A DNA stretch of 64,000 nucleotides from an uncultured Alphaproteobacteria bacterium (GTDB lineage Bacteria > Pseudomonadota > Alphaproteobacteria > Rhodobacterales > Rhodobacteraceae): contig CACBBC010000004.1 of the NCBI GenBank assembly GCA_902537415.1, positions 25,256 through 89,255 of the forward strand. The letters are read 5' to 3'. The position numbers and the translations under genes were made by a program. Each line of letters starts with the position of its first letter. The first letter of the stretch is position 1. Positions 9,553 to 19,134 of the stretch are shown here, one piece after another. The notes under the pieces are model-generated. The model was given only the letters and a program-made list of their open reading frames with translations. It did no database searches and was not told the origin of the DNA.

Positions 9553-10551
9553 CTATGATGGGCAATTATTATCGCTCATATAGTCGTGAACTTTTATTGA
9601 TCCACTCTTAACTTTATCCGACAAACCATTTATTGTCGATTTCATTACATCAGTAATAAGAGGCTTGTTATATTCATCAAAAGCCCAACCAACTCCATCT
9701 TCAGCTAGTCCAAGAACCTTTACTCCACTTGTGAAGTTGCCTGACTTAACGTCCATAAAGGTTTCATAAGTGGCTAAATCAACCCTTTTTAGCATTGAAG
9801 TTAACATGGTGCCTGGATGCATATAGTTTTGATTACTATCAACACCTATTGCGAGTTTGCCTGAATCTGCAGCAGCTTGATATACTCCTGCCCCAGTACC
9901 TCCAGCAGCGGCATAAACCACATCGGCTCCACGATCAAATTGAGATTTTGCAAGCTCTGATCCCTTTGCTGGATCATTCCATGCTGCAGGTGTTGTTCCC
10001 GTCATATTTTGATATACTTCTACCTTGGAATTTACTGCCTTCGCTCCCTGAACATATCCACAAGCAAACTTTCTAATCAAAGGAATATCCATTCCTCCAA
10101 CGAAACCAACTTTCCCAGTTTTAGAAGCCATAGCAGCTAACGCACCTACCAAAAACGAGCCCTCATGTTCTTTAAAAACATATTGGCGCATATTAGCATT
10201 GTCTAACCAACCAACATCAATTATTGAAAACTTTGTGTTAGGAAACTCCTTTGCGACTTTATCACACGCATCAGCTTGCGCAAAACCAACACAAACAATA
10301 ACGTTTGCTCCTCTCTGTGCCATTTTTCGCATACCTTGCTCACGCTGAGCCTCATTGGTAACTTCAAACTCCATAACTTTGACGCCGGTTTCTTTTGTGA
10401 AACGTTGAGCTCCGTTGTAAACACTTTCGTTAAACGATTTATCAAATTTTCCACCCATATCATATATTACTGCAGGCTTTATATCTGCAGAAAGTATAGA
10501 GGCAGAGAACGTAATAATCGCTACAGTAAACAGCTGAATAAATTTACGCAT
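9553..10551 (-). CDS. BMP-family periplasmic substrate-binding protein
   Basis: A 332-residue secreted binding protein of the Bmp/Med (PnrA-like) family. A signal peptide is clear (MRKFIQLFTVAIITFSASI, cleavage near LSADIKP) and lacks a lipobox Cys, so the protein should be free in the periplasm rather than a lipoprotein. Family hallmarks are DKSFNESVYNGAQRF near residue 37 and VGFVGGMDIPLIRKFACGY. Homologues bind purine nucleosides. It is first in the importer operon, with an AGGGAGA ribosome site. Confidence 0.93.
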   Translation of the reverse strand: MRKFIQLFTVAIITFSASILSADIKPAVIYDMGGKFDKSFNESVYNGAQRFTKETGVKVMEFEVTNEAQREQGMRKMAQRGANVIVCVGFAQADACDKVAKEFPNTKFSIIDVGWLDNANMRQYVFKEHEGSFLVGALAAMASKTGKVGFVGGMDIPLIRKFACGYVQGAKAVNSKVEVYQNMTGTTPAAWNDPAKGSELAKSQFDRGADVVYAAAGGTGAGVYQAAADSGKLAIGVDSNQNYMHPGTMLTSMLKRVDLATYETFMDVKSGNFTSGVKVLGLAEDGVGWAFDEYNKPLITDVMKSTINGLSDKVKSGSIKVHDYMSDNNCPS

Positions 10552-10593
10552 CTAATTCTCCCTAATAATTTTTTAAAAAAAGTAATGACTTGC

Positions 10594-10622
10594 ATTATAA
10601 CTATAATATAACACTAACGGTA
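10594..10622 (-). promoter_or_regulatory. Possible promoter of the BMP importer operon
   Basis: On the minus strand a perfect TATAAT occupies 10599-10594, 43 bases upstream of the binding-protein ATG. A poor -35 (TACCGT, 10622-10617) lies 17 bases further up. Position and -10 are good; the -35 is weak. Confidence 0.35.
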
Positions 10623-10700
10623 TACCATTAACTTAAAGTTTTAAACCATAAATGTTAAATAAAACTACCATCAAAGCGATAAGCTAAAAAAGTTATTCTA

Positions 10701-11621
10701 ATGCAGATTTTTCTACCAATAGCTGATGTGCCTGTAGATTTGTTTGTTCTTCTTATACTTGGCGCAGCAGTAGGGTTTCTATCCGGTGTTTTTGGAATTG
10801 GAGGGGGATTTCTTATGACTCCACTCTTAATACTTCTTGGAATTCCCGCTGCCGTTGCTGTTGCAACCGAAGCGAACCAAATAGCGGCATCTTCTTTTTC
10901 TGGCGTCTTAGCGCATCTAAAAAGAAGAGCAGTGGATTTTAAGATGGGAAATATTCTGGTTGTCGGTGGTCTTCTTGGTTCTGCCGTTGGCGTTGAAGTT
11001 TTTAGAATAATCAAAAGTTATGGGCAAATAGAGCTGTTCGTTTCTCTTTGCTACATCTTATTTCTTGGTAGCATAGGAACTCTAATGTTTCTCGAGAGCT
11101 TATCTACGATTCAAAAAAGTCGAAAATCAGAAAACACTTTTAAGCATAAGAAAAAACATAATTGGATTCATGGGCTACCATTTAAGACCAAATTTAAAAG
11201 TTCCAACTTATACATTAGCGCAATCCCCCCTGTTATTATTGGTTTCATTATAGGTATTTTAGCGTCAATAATGGGAGTAGGCGGAGGTTTCATACTGATA
11301 CCTGCAATGATTTACATTTTAGGCATGCCTACCAAAGTCGTAATCGGCACCTCACTCTATCAGATAATGTTCATCACAGCCTTCACCACCCTCATGCATG
11401 CTACGCAAAATAAAACTGTCGATCTTTTACTTGCTTTGATTTTAATTGTTGGTGGTGTTTTAGGAGCACAATTAGGAGCAAGAGTTACCGTTAAACTGAA
11501 GGCTGAAGAAATTAGAATCCTTTTGGCAATAATCGTTCTTTTGGTCTGTCTAAAGCTTGCCTTAGATTTGATGATAACTCCTAACGATTTATTTTCAATA
11601 AGTTATGGTAGTGGGTTATGA
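10701..11621 (+). CDS. TauE/SafE (DUF81) family anion permease
   Basis: A 306-residue membrane protein with two homologous halves, each carrying a glycine-rich motif: GFLSGVFGIGGGFLMTPLL and GILASIMGVGGGFILIPAM. This internal repeat is the TauE/SafE hallmark. Family members export sulfite, sulfoacetate or related organosulfur anions, but the substrate here is unknown. Its stop overlaps the next gene's start (ATGA), and the two families are frequently paired in alphaproteobacteria. Confidence 0.92.
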   Translation: MQIFLPIADVPVDLFVLLILGAAVGFLSGVFGIGGGFLMTPLLILLGIPAAVAVATEANQIAASSFSGVLAHLKRRAVDFKMGNILVVGGLLGSAVGVEVFRIIKSYGQIELFVSLCYILFLGSIGTLMFLESLSTIQKSRKSENTFKHKKKHNWIHGLPFKTKFKSSNLYISAIPPVIIGFIIGILASIMGVGGGFILIPAMIYILGMPTKVVIGTSLYQIMFITAFTTLMHATQNKTVDLLLALILIVGGVLGAQLGARVTVKLKAEEIRILLAIIVLLVCLKLALDLMITPNDLFSISYGSGL

Positions 11622-12367
11622 GAGCACTGATTTTTACAATAATTTTTATATTTTCAACGTCTCCGTTCTCCTTGAGTTCAGTCGTATCTGATATCGATAA
11701 ATCTAATATCGAGCTGTCAACACGTTTTGATGGAACAAGTATCTTAGTTTTTGGGGCTATTTCACCAGAAAATGATAGTACATCCTTACTAATAGAAATT
11801 ATTGGTCCTTCAACATCAGTCAATATAAGAAAAAAGGTTCAAATCTGGGGGATATGGGTTAACAAGAAAATTGCACATTTCCAAAATATACCAAGTTTTT
11901 ATCAAATAAGTATTTCTAATCCTGAACATCCAATTTTGAAAAAAATCGAAAACAAGAAATTGAAATCACAGTTTTATGACTTTCTAGAAATAAACTCCAC
12001 ACCAAAAGACGGAAATGTTGTAGAGCAATCATACGATGAGCTTACTAGATTAAAGAAAAAGCTCGGGAAGTTGCGTACTTTCGAAGAACAAGTAAATATA
12101 ATCGATAAAAAATTGTTCTCACACAAAGTCAACCTTCCCAACAAAATTCACCCAGGTTTATATAAAATAAAGATGACATTAATTGATCAACAAGGTACCG
12201 AATTAAGCAAGTCTGAGCAAAGCGTCAAAGTTTCAAAAGTGGGGATACAAGAGTTTCTATCATATAATTCAAAGAATAATCCAGTTTTTTACGGATTATT
12301 TTCAGTAATAATAGCTCTATTTCTGGGGTTTTCCGCAGCTCAATTATTTCGTTGGTTGTACAGGTAA
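11618..12367 (+). CDS. TIGR02186 / Alph_Pro_TM family protein, partner of TauE-like permease
   Basis: A 249-residue protein with an N-terminal signal sequence (MRALIFTIIFIFSTSPFSL) and one C-terminal membrane helix (FYGLFSVIIALFLGFSAAQLF), so mostly periplasmic and anchored at its C-terminus. It resembles the alphaproteobacterial family encoded beside DUF81 permeases; the function is unknown. A motif near VQIWGIWVNKK typifies the family. It is translationally coupled to the permease by ATGA and converges on ccr with a 5-base gap. Confidence 0.88.
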   Translation: MRALIFTIIFIFSTSPFSLSSVVSDIDKSNIELSTRFDGTSILVFGAISPENDSTSLLIEIIGPSTSVNIRKKVQIWGIWVNKKIAHFQNIPSFYQISISNPEHPILKKIENKKLKSQFYDFLEINSTPKDGNVVEQSYDELTRLKKKLGKLRTFEEQVNIIDKKLFSHKVNLPNKIHPGLYKIKMTLIDQQGTELSKSEQSVKVSKVGIQEFLSYNSKNNPVFYGLFSVIIALFLGFSAAQLFRWLYR

Positions 12368-12372
12368 TTTTA

Positions 12373-13650
12373 CTAAATGCTAATGCTAGCGTCCCTAGCA
12401 TCCTCGATTGTCCTCAAACCCGTTTTTGGAGCACCAACCAAAACAGCCATATTTCCCGGTTTATGAAGATTATCCATCATTTTGGTGTGCGCATTCGGTA
12501 TCTTATGCCAAGGAAATACTTCTGACATACAGGGGTCTATACGCCTATCCAACATAAGTTGGTTAGCTGCACTTGCTTGAAAAAGATTGGCAAAATGGCT
12601 ACCCTGAACTCTTTTTTGATTCATCCACAAATATCTTGCGTCAAAAGTAAGATTATAACCTGTAGTTCCAGCACATATCACAACTATACCCCCTTTTTTT
12701 ACAACAAAAACGGATACAGGGAACGTACTTTCACCAGGATGTTCAAAAACCATATCAACATTTACACCCTTGCCGAGAATATCCCAAATTGCTTTTCCAA
12801 ACTTTCTGGCTTCTCCCATCCACGTACGGAATTCTGTACTATTAACAGTCGGCATTTGACCCCAACAATTAAAATCTTTTCTGTTAATCACTCCTTTTGC
12901 GCCTAAACCCAATACAAAGTCTCTTTTATCCTCATCGGATATAACCCCTATTGCATTAGCGCCCGCAGTGTTTATCAATTGAATTGCATATGAACCCAAC
13001 CCTCCAGACGCCCCCCAAACCAATACATTTTGACCGGGCCTTAACTCATGTGGCGCATGACCAAAAAGCATTCTATACGCAGTGGCAAGGGTTAAAGTAT
13101 AACACGCCGCTTCTTCCCATGTTAGATGCTTTGGCCGTGACATGAGTTGTTGCGATTGTACAGCTGTGAATTGACTAAATGATCCATCAGGTGTTTCATA
13201 TCCCCAAATGCGTTGGCTCGGAGAATACATAGGATCACCACCATTGCATTGCTCATCATCTCCATCATCTTGATTGCAATGAATTACTACTTCATCACCA
13301 ACCTTCCAGCGGTTTACTTTTTCGCCTACCGCCCAAACTATTCCAGAGGCATCTGAACCAGCAATATGATAATCAGCTTTATGGACATCAAAGGGAGAGA
13401 TAGGTTCGCCTAGACCTGCCCAAATTCCATTATAATTTACACCGGCAGCCATAACGAAAACGAGCACCTCATTACTATCAACCTTGGGGGTGTCTACCTG
13501 CTCAATTTGGAAACTTTTTTCTGGAACACCATGTCTTTCTCTTCTTATAGTCCATGCGTACATTTTTTCTGGTACTTGGCCTAGTTGGGGTATCTCACCC
13601 ACTTCGTAAATATTTTTCGCTTTTACTTCAGACATTACATTATCCATCAT
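12373..13650 (-). CDS. ccr: Crotonyl-CoA carboxylase/reductase
   Basis: Ccr reductively carboxylates crotonyl-CoA to (2S)-ethylmalonyl-CoA with NADPH and CO2, the defining step of the ethylmalonyl-CoA pathway. The 425-residue MDR-superfamily protein has the long Ccr N-terminus (YEVGEIPQLGQVPEKMYAW), the NADP-binding WGASGGLGSYAIQL, and Ccr-type segments NYNGIWAGLGEP, RIWGYETPDGSF and QGSHFAN, which include regions reported to form the CO2 pocket. Two other in-frame ATGs (second codon and codon 6) are possible starts. It is divergent from ecm, so the two pathway enzymes may share a control region. Confidence 0.96.
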   Translation of the reverse strand: MMDNVMSEVKAKNIYEVGEIPQLGQVPEKMYAWTIRRERHGVPEKSFQIEQVDTPKVDSNEVLVFVMAAGVNYNGIWAGLGEPISPFDVHKADYHIAGSDASGIVWAVGEKVNRWKVGDEVVIHCNQDDGDDEQCNGGDPMYSPSQRIWGYETPDGSFSQFTAVQSQQLMSRPKHLTWEEAACYTLTLATAYRMLFGHAPHELRPGQNVLVWGASGGLGSYAIQLINTAGANAIGVISDEDKRDFVLGLGAKGVINRKDFNCWGQMPTVNSTEFRTWMGEARKFGKAIWDILGKGVNVDMVFEHPGESTFPVSVFVVKKGGIVVICAGTTGYNLTFDARYLWMNQKRVQGSHFANLFQASAANQLMLDRRIDPCMSEVFPWHKIPNAHTKMMDNLHKPGNMAVLVGAPKTGLRTIEDARDASISI

Positions 13651-13774
13651 TTGGTTTTTATGAATGATTCTTGGTTCTATTTCAACTCAAATTTACTCCA
13701 AATTATTAGATCCCTACATTTTTAAAAATCCGAGTATTAAATCTGACCCGTGTTTCGTATAAGGAAAATTTGAC

Positions 13775-15760
13775 TTGAAAAAATGTTTTTCTTCAATAAA
13801 AGACAGTAGTATGAAATCTAAGCCTTGGATATTCAGAACTTATGCGGGTCACAGTTCCGCATCAGCAAGTAATAAGCTTTTCAGAGATAATCTAAGTAAA
13901 GGTCAAACAGGCCTTTCAGTAGCTTTTGATCTACCAACTCAAACTGGTTATGATAGTGATCACCAACTAGCTAGAGGAGAAGTTGGAAAAGTTGGCGTCC
14001 CTATCAATCACCTAGGCGATATGCGAACGCTTTTTAAAGATATTCCTCTTGATAAAATGAATACCTCCATGACAATAAATGCGACGGCGCCTTGGCTTTT
14101 AGCTCTCTATGTTGCCTTAGCAGAGGAGCAAGACCTCAAAGTTAATACATTGCAGGGCACTGTCCAAAATGACATCATTAAAGAATATTTGAGTAGAGGA
14201 ACTTACATATTCCCACCAGAGGATAGTTTAAATTTAATCGCCGATGTTACGGAATATTGCTACAGAAATATTCCGAAGTGGAACCCTATAAACATTTGCT
14301 CGTATCATCTCCAGGAAGCTGGCGCAACGATTGAAGAGGAGGTTGCCTTTGCAATTTCGACTGCAACCGCAGTATTGGATAGAATTCGGCTACGAGTGTC
14401 AGCTAAAGAGTTTCCCTTCGTAGTAGGAAGGGTATCTTTTTTTGTAAATGCAGGAATAAAGTTCATTAGTGAAATCTGTAAAATGCGTGCCTTTGTGGAG
14501 TTATGGAATGAAATCTGTCTCACCAAATATGGTGTGAAAGAAGAAAAGCTCAGACGATTTAGGTATGGTGTACAGGTGAACAGCTTAGGACTAACCGAAC
14601 AACAACCTGAAAATAATGTTTACCGTATATTGCTTGAATTATTAGCAGTAACCCTCTCAAAAAATGCAAGAGCGAGAGCAATACAGCTTCCTGCATGGAA
14701 TGAAGCGATGGGACTTCCCAGACCATGGGATCAGCAGTGGTCTCTGAGAATGCAGCAAGTCTTAGCCTATGAAACAGATCTTTTAGAGTATGAAGATATA
14801 TTTGACCAAAACCCAATTATAGAAAAAAAAGTTAAAGGGATACTTAGGGAAGTTAATTTAAAGGTAGAAAAAATTGACAAAATGGGCGGGACGGTAGCGG
14901 CCTTAGATTACATGAAAAGGGCTTTAGTTTCATCTAATGCGAAAAGATTATCTAAAATTGAAAGTGGTGAAACAATTGTTGTTGGAGTAAATAAATTTAC
15001 TACTTCTGAAGAAAGTGGTCTTTCTTCAGGAGACGGCGATAGTGTACAAGTGGTTGATAAAAAAATTGAGAAAATTCAAATTTCCTCTCTTATAGATTGG
15101 AGATCGAAAAGAAATAATAATTTGGTTGAAAAGGCTAAAGACAACCTAAAAGATGCAGCCAGAAAAAAAATAAATATAATGACAGCATCTATCGAAGCTG
15201 CGAAAGCAGGTGTCACGACTGGTGAATGGGCAGATACGATGAGAGAAGTTTTTGGTGAATTTAGAGCACCAACAGGGGTAACTGTTTCAAAATCTTCAGA
15301 CAGCGAAAGCCTGCCTACGCTACAAAGGAAAGTAAAAGAAGTAAGTAAAAAGCTTAAGAGAAATATTAAACTCCTAATAGGAAAGCCCGGTCTTGATGGG
15401 CATTCAAATGGAGCTGAGCAAATTGCAATGAGGGCAAAGGAAGCTGGATTTGATGTTGTTTATCAAGGAATCCGACTTACACCAAACCAAATAGTCAACT
15501 CTGCTTTAGAAGAGTCCGTTCATATTATTGGGTTATCAATACTGTCAGGGAGCCATCTAGAAATTTTAGAAGATCTGACAAACTTATTGAAAACAAAAAA
15601 TATGACAAAAATACCAGTAATAGTAGGAGGCATTATACCCGAGAAAGATTTCGAAATAATTCGAAAGATGGGTGTGAAAAAAGTCTACACGCCAAAAGAT
15701 TATGATCTTAATACGATAATATCAGATATGTCGGATTTTGTTGAGCAGAGTGCTGCTTAA
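13775..15760 (+). CDS. ecm: Ethylmalonyl-CoA mutase (B12-dependent)
   Basis: Converts (2R)-ethylmalonyl-CoA to (2S)-methylsuccinyl-CoA. The N-terminal catalytic TIM barrel begins at PWIFRTYAGHSSASASN and includes GLSVAFDLPTQTGYDSDH and QGTVQNDIIKEYLSRGTY, close to Ecm rather than methylmalonyl-CoA mutase. The C-terminal cobalamin domain shows GKPGLDGHSNGAEQIA (the D-x-H-x-x-G base-off B12 motif), LSILSGSH and VGG. The start is uncertain: TTG at 13775 has AAGGA at good spacing, whereas ATG at 13811 gives the conserved N-terminus without a clear ribosome site. Confidence 0.94.
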   Translation: MKKCFSSIKDSSMKSKPWIFRTYAGHSSASASNKLFRDNLSKGQTGLSVAFDLPTQTGYDSDHQLARGEVGKVGVPINHLGDMRTLFKDIPLDKMNTSMTINATAPWLLALYVALAEEQDLKVNTLQGTVQNDIIKEYLSRGTYIFPPEDSLNLIADVTEYCYRNIPKWNPINICSYHLQEAGATIEEEVAFAISTATAVLDRIRLRVSAKEFPFVVGRVSFFVNAGIKFISEICKMRAFVELWNEICLTKYGVKEEKLRRFRYGVQVNSLGLTEQQPENNVYRILLELLAVTLSKNARARAIQLPAWNEAMGLPRPWDQQWSLRMQQVLAYETDLLEYEDIFDQNPIIEKKVKGILREVNLKVEKIDKMGGTVAALDYMKRALVSSNAKRLSKIESGETIVVGVNKFTTSEESGLSSGDGDSVQVVDKKIEKIQISSLIDWRSKRNNNLVEKAKDNLKDAARKKINIMTASIEAAKAGVTTGEWADTMREVFGEFRAPTGVTVSKSSDSESLPTLQRKVKEVSKKLKRNIKLLIGKPGLDGHSNGAEQIAMRAKEAGFDVVYQGIRLTPNQIVNSALEESVHIIGLSILSGSHLEILEDLTNLLKTKNMTKIPVIVGGIIPEKDFEIIRKMGVKKVYTPKDYDLNTIISDMSDFVEQSAA

Positions 15761-15773
15761 TTTACAATCTGTC

Positions 15774-16550
15774 TCAGCTGTTTTGCAGCTGTAACTTTTT
15801 TATCTCTGCTATAGCTTTAGCAGGATTTAGGCCCTTTGGACATGCCTTTGCACAATTCATTATTGTATGGCACCTATAGAGTTTAAAGGAGTCATTTAGT
15901 TCATCTAGCCTAGCCTTTCTATCCTGATCTCTGCTGTCGATAATCCATCGATATGCATGTAACAATGCAGCTGGGCCTAAATATTTATCACCATTCCACC
16001 AGTAGCTTGGGCAAGAAGTTGAACAGCAAGCGCACATTACACATTCGTATAATCCGTCGAGCTCTTTTCTGTCTGCCTCAGATTGTAGCCACTCCTCATT
16101 TGGCTCATCTGTAAAAGTCTCCAACCAAGGCTTTATACTTGCATGCTGCTTGTAAAACTGCTTTAAGTCCGGAACCAAGTCTTTGATTACTGGCAAATGA
16201 GGTAAAGGGTAAATATTAATTGGCCCCTTGAATTCCTTAATTCCTTTAAGGCATGCAAGAGTATTAACGCCTCCAATATTCATTGAGCAAGACCCACATA
16301 TACCTTCTCTACAAGAGCGCCTAAAAGTTAAAGTTGGATCTATCTCATTTTTTATTTTTATAAGCGCATCTAATATCATCGGCCCGCACTTATCTAGATC
16401 TACGAAAAAGGTATCTAAACGAGGATTTTCCCAATCTTCAGGATTATAGCGATAAATTCTGACTTCCTGCACATTTTCGGCGTCTGACGGCTTTTCCCAT
16501 GTAATACCTTCCATTACCCTAGAGTTTTTAGGTAATCTTAATTCAACCAT
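15774..16550 (-). CDS. sdhB: Succinate dehydrogenase iron-sulfur subunit
   Basis: A 258-residue electron-transfer subunit of complex II. The [2Fe-2S] motif is [15 protein letters not shown] with a downstream Cys (TLAC); the [4Fe-4S] and [3Fe-4S] ligands lie in [16 protein letters not shown] and [17 protein letters not shown]. It lies 3 bases downstream of sdhA and is last in sdhCDAB. Confidence 0.97.
   Translation of the reverse strand: MVELRLPKNSRVMEGITWEKPSDAENVQEVRIYRYNPEDWENPRLDTFFVDLDKCGPMILDALIKIKNEIDPTLTFRRSCREGICGSCSMNIGGVNTLACLKGIKEFKGPINIYPLPHLPVIKDLVPDLKQFYKQHASIKPWLETFTDEPNEEWLQSEADRKELDGLYECVMCACCSTSCPSYWWNGDKYLGPAALLHAYRWIIDSRDQDRKARLDELNDSFKLYRCHTIMNCAKACPKGLNPAKAIAEIKKLQLQNS
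15775..15801 (+). terminator. Probable terminator of ecm, embedded in the 3' end of sdhB
   Basis: CAGCTG at 15775 and CAGCTG at 15786 form a 6-bp stem with a TTTTG loop, followed after four bases by six T's (15796-15801). It begins 15 bases after the ecm stop and overlaps the sdhB stop codon on the other strand. Confidence 0.42.
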
Positions 16551-16553
16551 TTT

Positions 16554-18362
16554 TTAATAAACCCTTGCTTTTGGCTTTATCTTTGCCGTATCTATCCCGC
16601 CGTCCTTTATGTCACTCAGAGGTTTAGTAATTACATCTCTATAACTAAGGCTCACGAATCCATTTTCCGATATCTTTGCCAGTGAGTGTACACGCCAATT
16701 TTCATCATCCCTGTCAGGATGATCTTCCTGTGCATGAGCTCCTCTACTTTCTTTACGGGCCTCAGCAGAAACAATCGTTGCCAGAGCATTTGGCATTAAA
16801 TTTGTAAGTTCCAAGGTCTCCATTAAATCCGTGTTCCAAATCATAGACTTATCGGTGACATTCACATAGTCTATGCCGGCAGCTATATCAGCCATTTTTT
16901 CACAACCATCTGATAAAGTCTTGTCTGACCGGAAGACTGCTGCGTCAGACTGCATCGTTTTTTGCATTTTCAATCTCAACTCAGCTGTAGGAGTTGTTCC
17001 CTTGGAAAATCTAAGTCCATCTAACCTCCCAATCGCTTGATCAACAGAGTTCTTATTTAAGGGTCTATTGCTTTCATTCTTATCTACGACTTCAGCAGCC
17101 TTAATTGCGGCTGCTCTTCCAAAAACAACAAGATCTATTAAGCTGTTTGATCCCAAACGATTAGCTCCATGAACCGAAGCGCATCCCGCTTCACCAACAG
17201 CCATTAGCCCAGGCAATATTTTGTTCTGATCTTCTCCATCTGGACTTATTACTTCGCCCCAATAGTTTGTTGGGATACCACCCATATTGTAATGCACAGT
17301 TGGTAAAACGGGTATAGGATCCTTGTTTACATCGACCCCCGCAAAAACTTTGGCACTTTCTGATATACCTGGAAGTCTTTCTGCTAATGTTTCAGGAGGA
17401 AGATGGTTTAGGTGTAAGAAAATGTGATCCTTTTCCGATCCAACTCCACGACCGTCTCTTATCTCCATAGTCATACATCTCGATACGACATCTCTACTAG
17501 CCAAGTCCTTATAGGTTGGGGCGTATCGCTCCATAAATCTTTCGCCGTCAGAGTTAGTAAGGTAACCTCCCTCGCCTCTTGCACCCTCAGTGATAAGACA
17601 TCCAGCTCCATAAATACCAGTTGGATGAAATTGTACGAATTCCATGTCCTGAAGAGGTAACCCCTGTCTTGCAACCATCCCATTACCATCACCAGTGCAG
17701 GAATGCGCTGATGTTGCAGAAAAATAGGCTCTTCCATAACCTCCCGTTGCTAAAACTACCATCTTTGCGTTAAATCTATGTAGTGTTCCATCATCCAAAT
17801 TCCACGCAATGATACCCTGACAAATACCATCTTCTGTCATTATTAAATCGATAGCAAAATACTCTATGAAAAACTCAGCATTGTTTTTCAATGATTGCCC
17901 ATAAAGTGTGTGTAGAATTGCGTGTCCCGTACGATCAGCTGCTGCACAAGTCCGTTGTACAGGAGGTCCTTCACCGAATTCTGTCGTGTGTCCACCAAAA
18001 GGTCTTTGATAAATTTTGCCTTCTTCCGTTCTGGAAAATGGTACTCCATAATGTTCTAGTTCGTAAACAGCTTTTGGAGCCTCTTTTGCAAGATATTCCA
18101 TAGCATCACTGTCTCCCAGCCAATCTGAACCTTTTACGGTGTCGTACATGTGCCAATGCCAATGGTCAGGCCCCATATTTGATAATGATGCGGCAATTCC
18201 CCCTTGGGCAGCCACTGTGTGACTTCTAGTAGGAAATAACTTTGTAACGCAGGCAGTTTTGAGACCTTGCTCAGCCATCCCTAGAGTCGCTCTCAACCCG
18301 GCACCGCCAGCTCCTACCACTACAACGTCATAAACATGGTCTGCGATTTCATATGAGTTCAT
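16554..18362 (-). CDS. sdhA: Succinate dehydrogenase flavoprotein subunit
   Basis: The 602-residue catalytic subunit of complex II. It has an N-terminal FAD-binding motif ([17 protein letters not shown]), the covalent-FAD histidine in [16 protein letters not shown], substrate-site residues around [13 protein letters not shown], and [11 protein letters not shown]. The ATG at 18362 starts at the expected place and overlaps the sdhD stop by 4 bases; an upstream in-frame ATG (18425) would run through the sdhD 3' end and is rejected. Confidence 0.97.
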   Translation of the reverse strand: MNSYEIADHVYDVVVVGAGGAGLRATLGMAEQGLKTACVTKLFPTRSHTVAAQGGIAASLSNMGPDHWHWHMYDTVKGSDWLGDSDAMEYLAKEAPKAVYELEHYGVPFSRTEEGKIYQRPFGGHTTEFGEGPPVQRTCAAADRTGHAILHTLYGQSLKNNAEFFIEYFAIDLIMTEDGICQGIIAWNLDDGTLHRFNAKMVVLATGGYGRAYFSATSAHSCTGDGNGMVARQGLPLQDMEFVQFHPTGIYGAGCLITEGARGEGGYLTNSDGERFMERYAPTYKDLASRDVVSRCMTMEIRDGRGVGSEKDHIFLHLNHLPPETLAERLPGISESAKVFAGVDVNKDPIPVLPTVHYNMGGIPTNYWGEVISPDGEDQNKILPGLMAVGEAGCASVHGANRLGSNSLIDLVVFGRAAAIKAAEVVDKNESNRPLNKNSVDQAIGRLDGLRFSKGTTPTAELRLKMQKTMQSDAAVFRSDKTLSDGCEKMADIAAGIDYVNVTDKSMIWNTDLMETLELTNLMPNALATIVSAEARKESRGAHAQEDHPDRDDENWRVHSLAKISENGFVSLSYRDVITKPLSDIKDGGIDTAKIKPKARVY

Positions 18363-18688
18363 AAAACACCTACTAACACCAATTTTCCAAGACTGATTAT
18401 GCTTATAATAAAAAGTAAGCCACAAAATACTATATTTAAATTAATCCACAGTCTCCTATAAACATAGTCTTCAATAATAACTTGTAAACCCTGTTGAAGA
18501 TGAAAAATTGTCGCTGTAATAAATGTCAACATTAGCAAAGAATTTAAGGGTGTAGATAATGAACTAGCAACTTGTTCGAACGGCATTCCGAAATTTTTAC
18601 TGAAAAATGCAACAAACCAGATTGTAAGCGGGATTAGCAGTATGGAACTAACCCTCGAATATTTCCAATGTTTAATACCGTCTGACAT
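18359..18688 (-). CDS. sdhD: Succinate dehydrogenase membrane anchor subunit
   Basis: A 109-residue anchor with three hydrophobic segments. The segment [18 protein letters not shown] matches the conserved heme/quinone region of SdhD (His followed by Asp-Tyr). It directly abuts sdhC and overlaps sdhA by ATGA. Confidence 0.92.
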   Translation of the reverse strand: MSDGIKHWKYSRVSSILLIPLTIWFVAFFSKNFGMPFEQVASSLSTPLNSLLMLTFITATIFHLQQGLQVIIEDYVYRRLWINLNIVFCGLLFIISIISLGKLVLVGVL

Positions 18689-19063
18689 TCAACTAATGAA
18701 AAATAAAAGCGTTAAAAATGTAAGCATAAATGAGGAAATCACTGCTACCCACCCGCTGATAGTGACAGACTTTAAATCGTACCCATAACCCATATCCCAA
18801 TAAAGATGGCGTAGCCCCGTACAAAAATGATACCAAAGCGCCCATAGTGAGGATACTAAAACTACTATAATAAATGGATTATTTAAAAAATTGTTAAAAC
18901 CTTTGAAGGTGACTTCACCAACAGCTAAAGATGCCAGCCAAAATACGACCAGTACTGTTGATACTGCGAGACCAGCGCCCGTAATACGATGAAAGATCGA
19001 TAACACCGACGTAATTTGAGGTTTGTACACTGTTAAGTGAGGAGATAGGGGTCTATTGTCCAT
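18689..19063 (-). CDS. sdhC: Succinate dehydrogenase cytochrome b556 subunit
   Basis: A 124-residue SdhC with three membrane spans. SPHLTVYKPQITSVLSIFHR is the conserved N-terminus (quinone-site Ser, HRxTG) and YHFCTGLRHLYWD carries the heme-ligand His. An AAGGA ribosome site precedes the ATG. First gene of sdhCDAB; the intergenic stretch upstream holds a candidate promoter. Confidence 0.95.
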   Translation of the reverse strand: MDNRPLSPHLTVYKPQITSVLSIFHRITGAGLAVSTVLVVFWLASLAVGEVTFKGFNNFLNNPFIIVVLVSSLWALWYHFCTGLRHLYWDMGYGYDLKSVTISGWVAVISSFMLTFLTLLFFIS

Positions 19064-19093
19064 ATTTTTTTATCCTTACTGTCAATTGACTTC

Positions 19094-19121
19094 AATATAT
19101 CTCTAAAAATTGTTTGTGCAA
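19094..19121 (-). promoter_or_regulatory. Candidate promoter of sdhCDAB
   Basis: On the minus strand TTGCAC (19121-19116) and TATATT (19099-19094) are spaced 16 bases apart, 31 bases upstream of the sdhC ATG. The fit to a housekeeping sigma promoter is good, so sdh need not depend on read-through from the upstream pair. Confidence 0.45.
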
Positions 19122-19134
19122 GTGGGCTACCCAA

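Noticed and set aside
10655..11014. Minus-strand open frame overlapping the TauE/SafE gene
   Set aside because: Compositional shadow of the membrane-protein gene; Thr/Pro-rich with no recognisable domain.
12383..12401. Perfect 7-bp hairpin (ATGCTAG/CTAGCAT) at the ccr 3' end
   Set aside because: No T-tract follows on either strand and it lies in ccr codons, so it is not called as a terminator.
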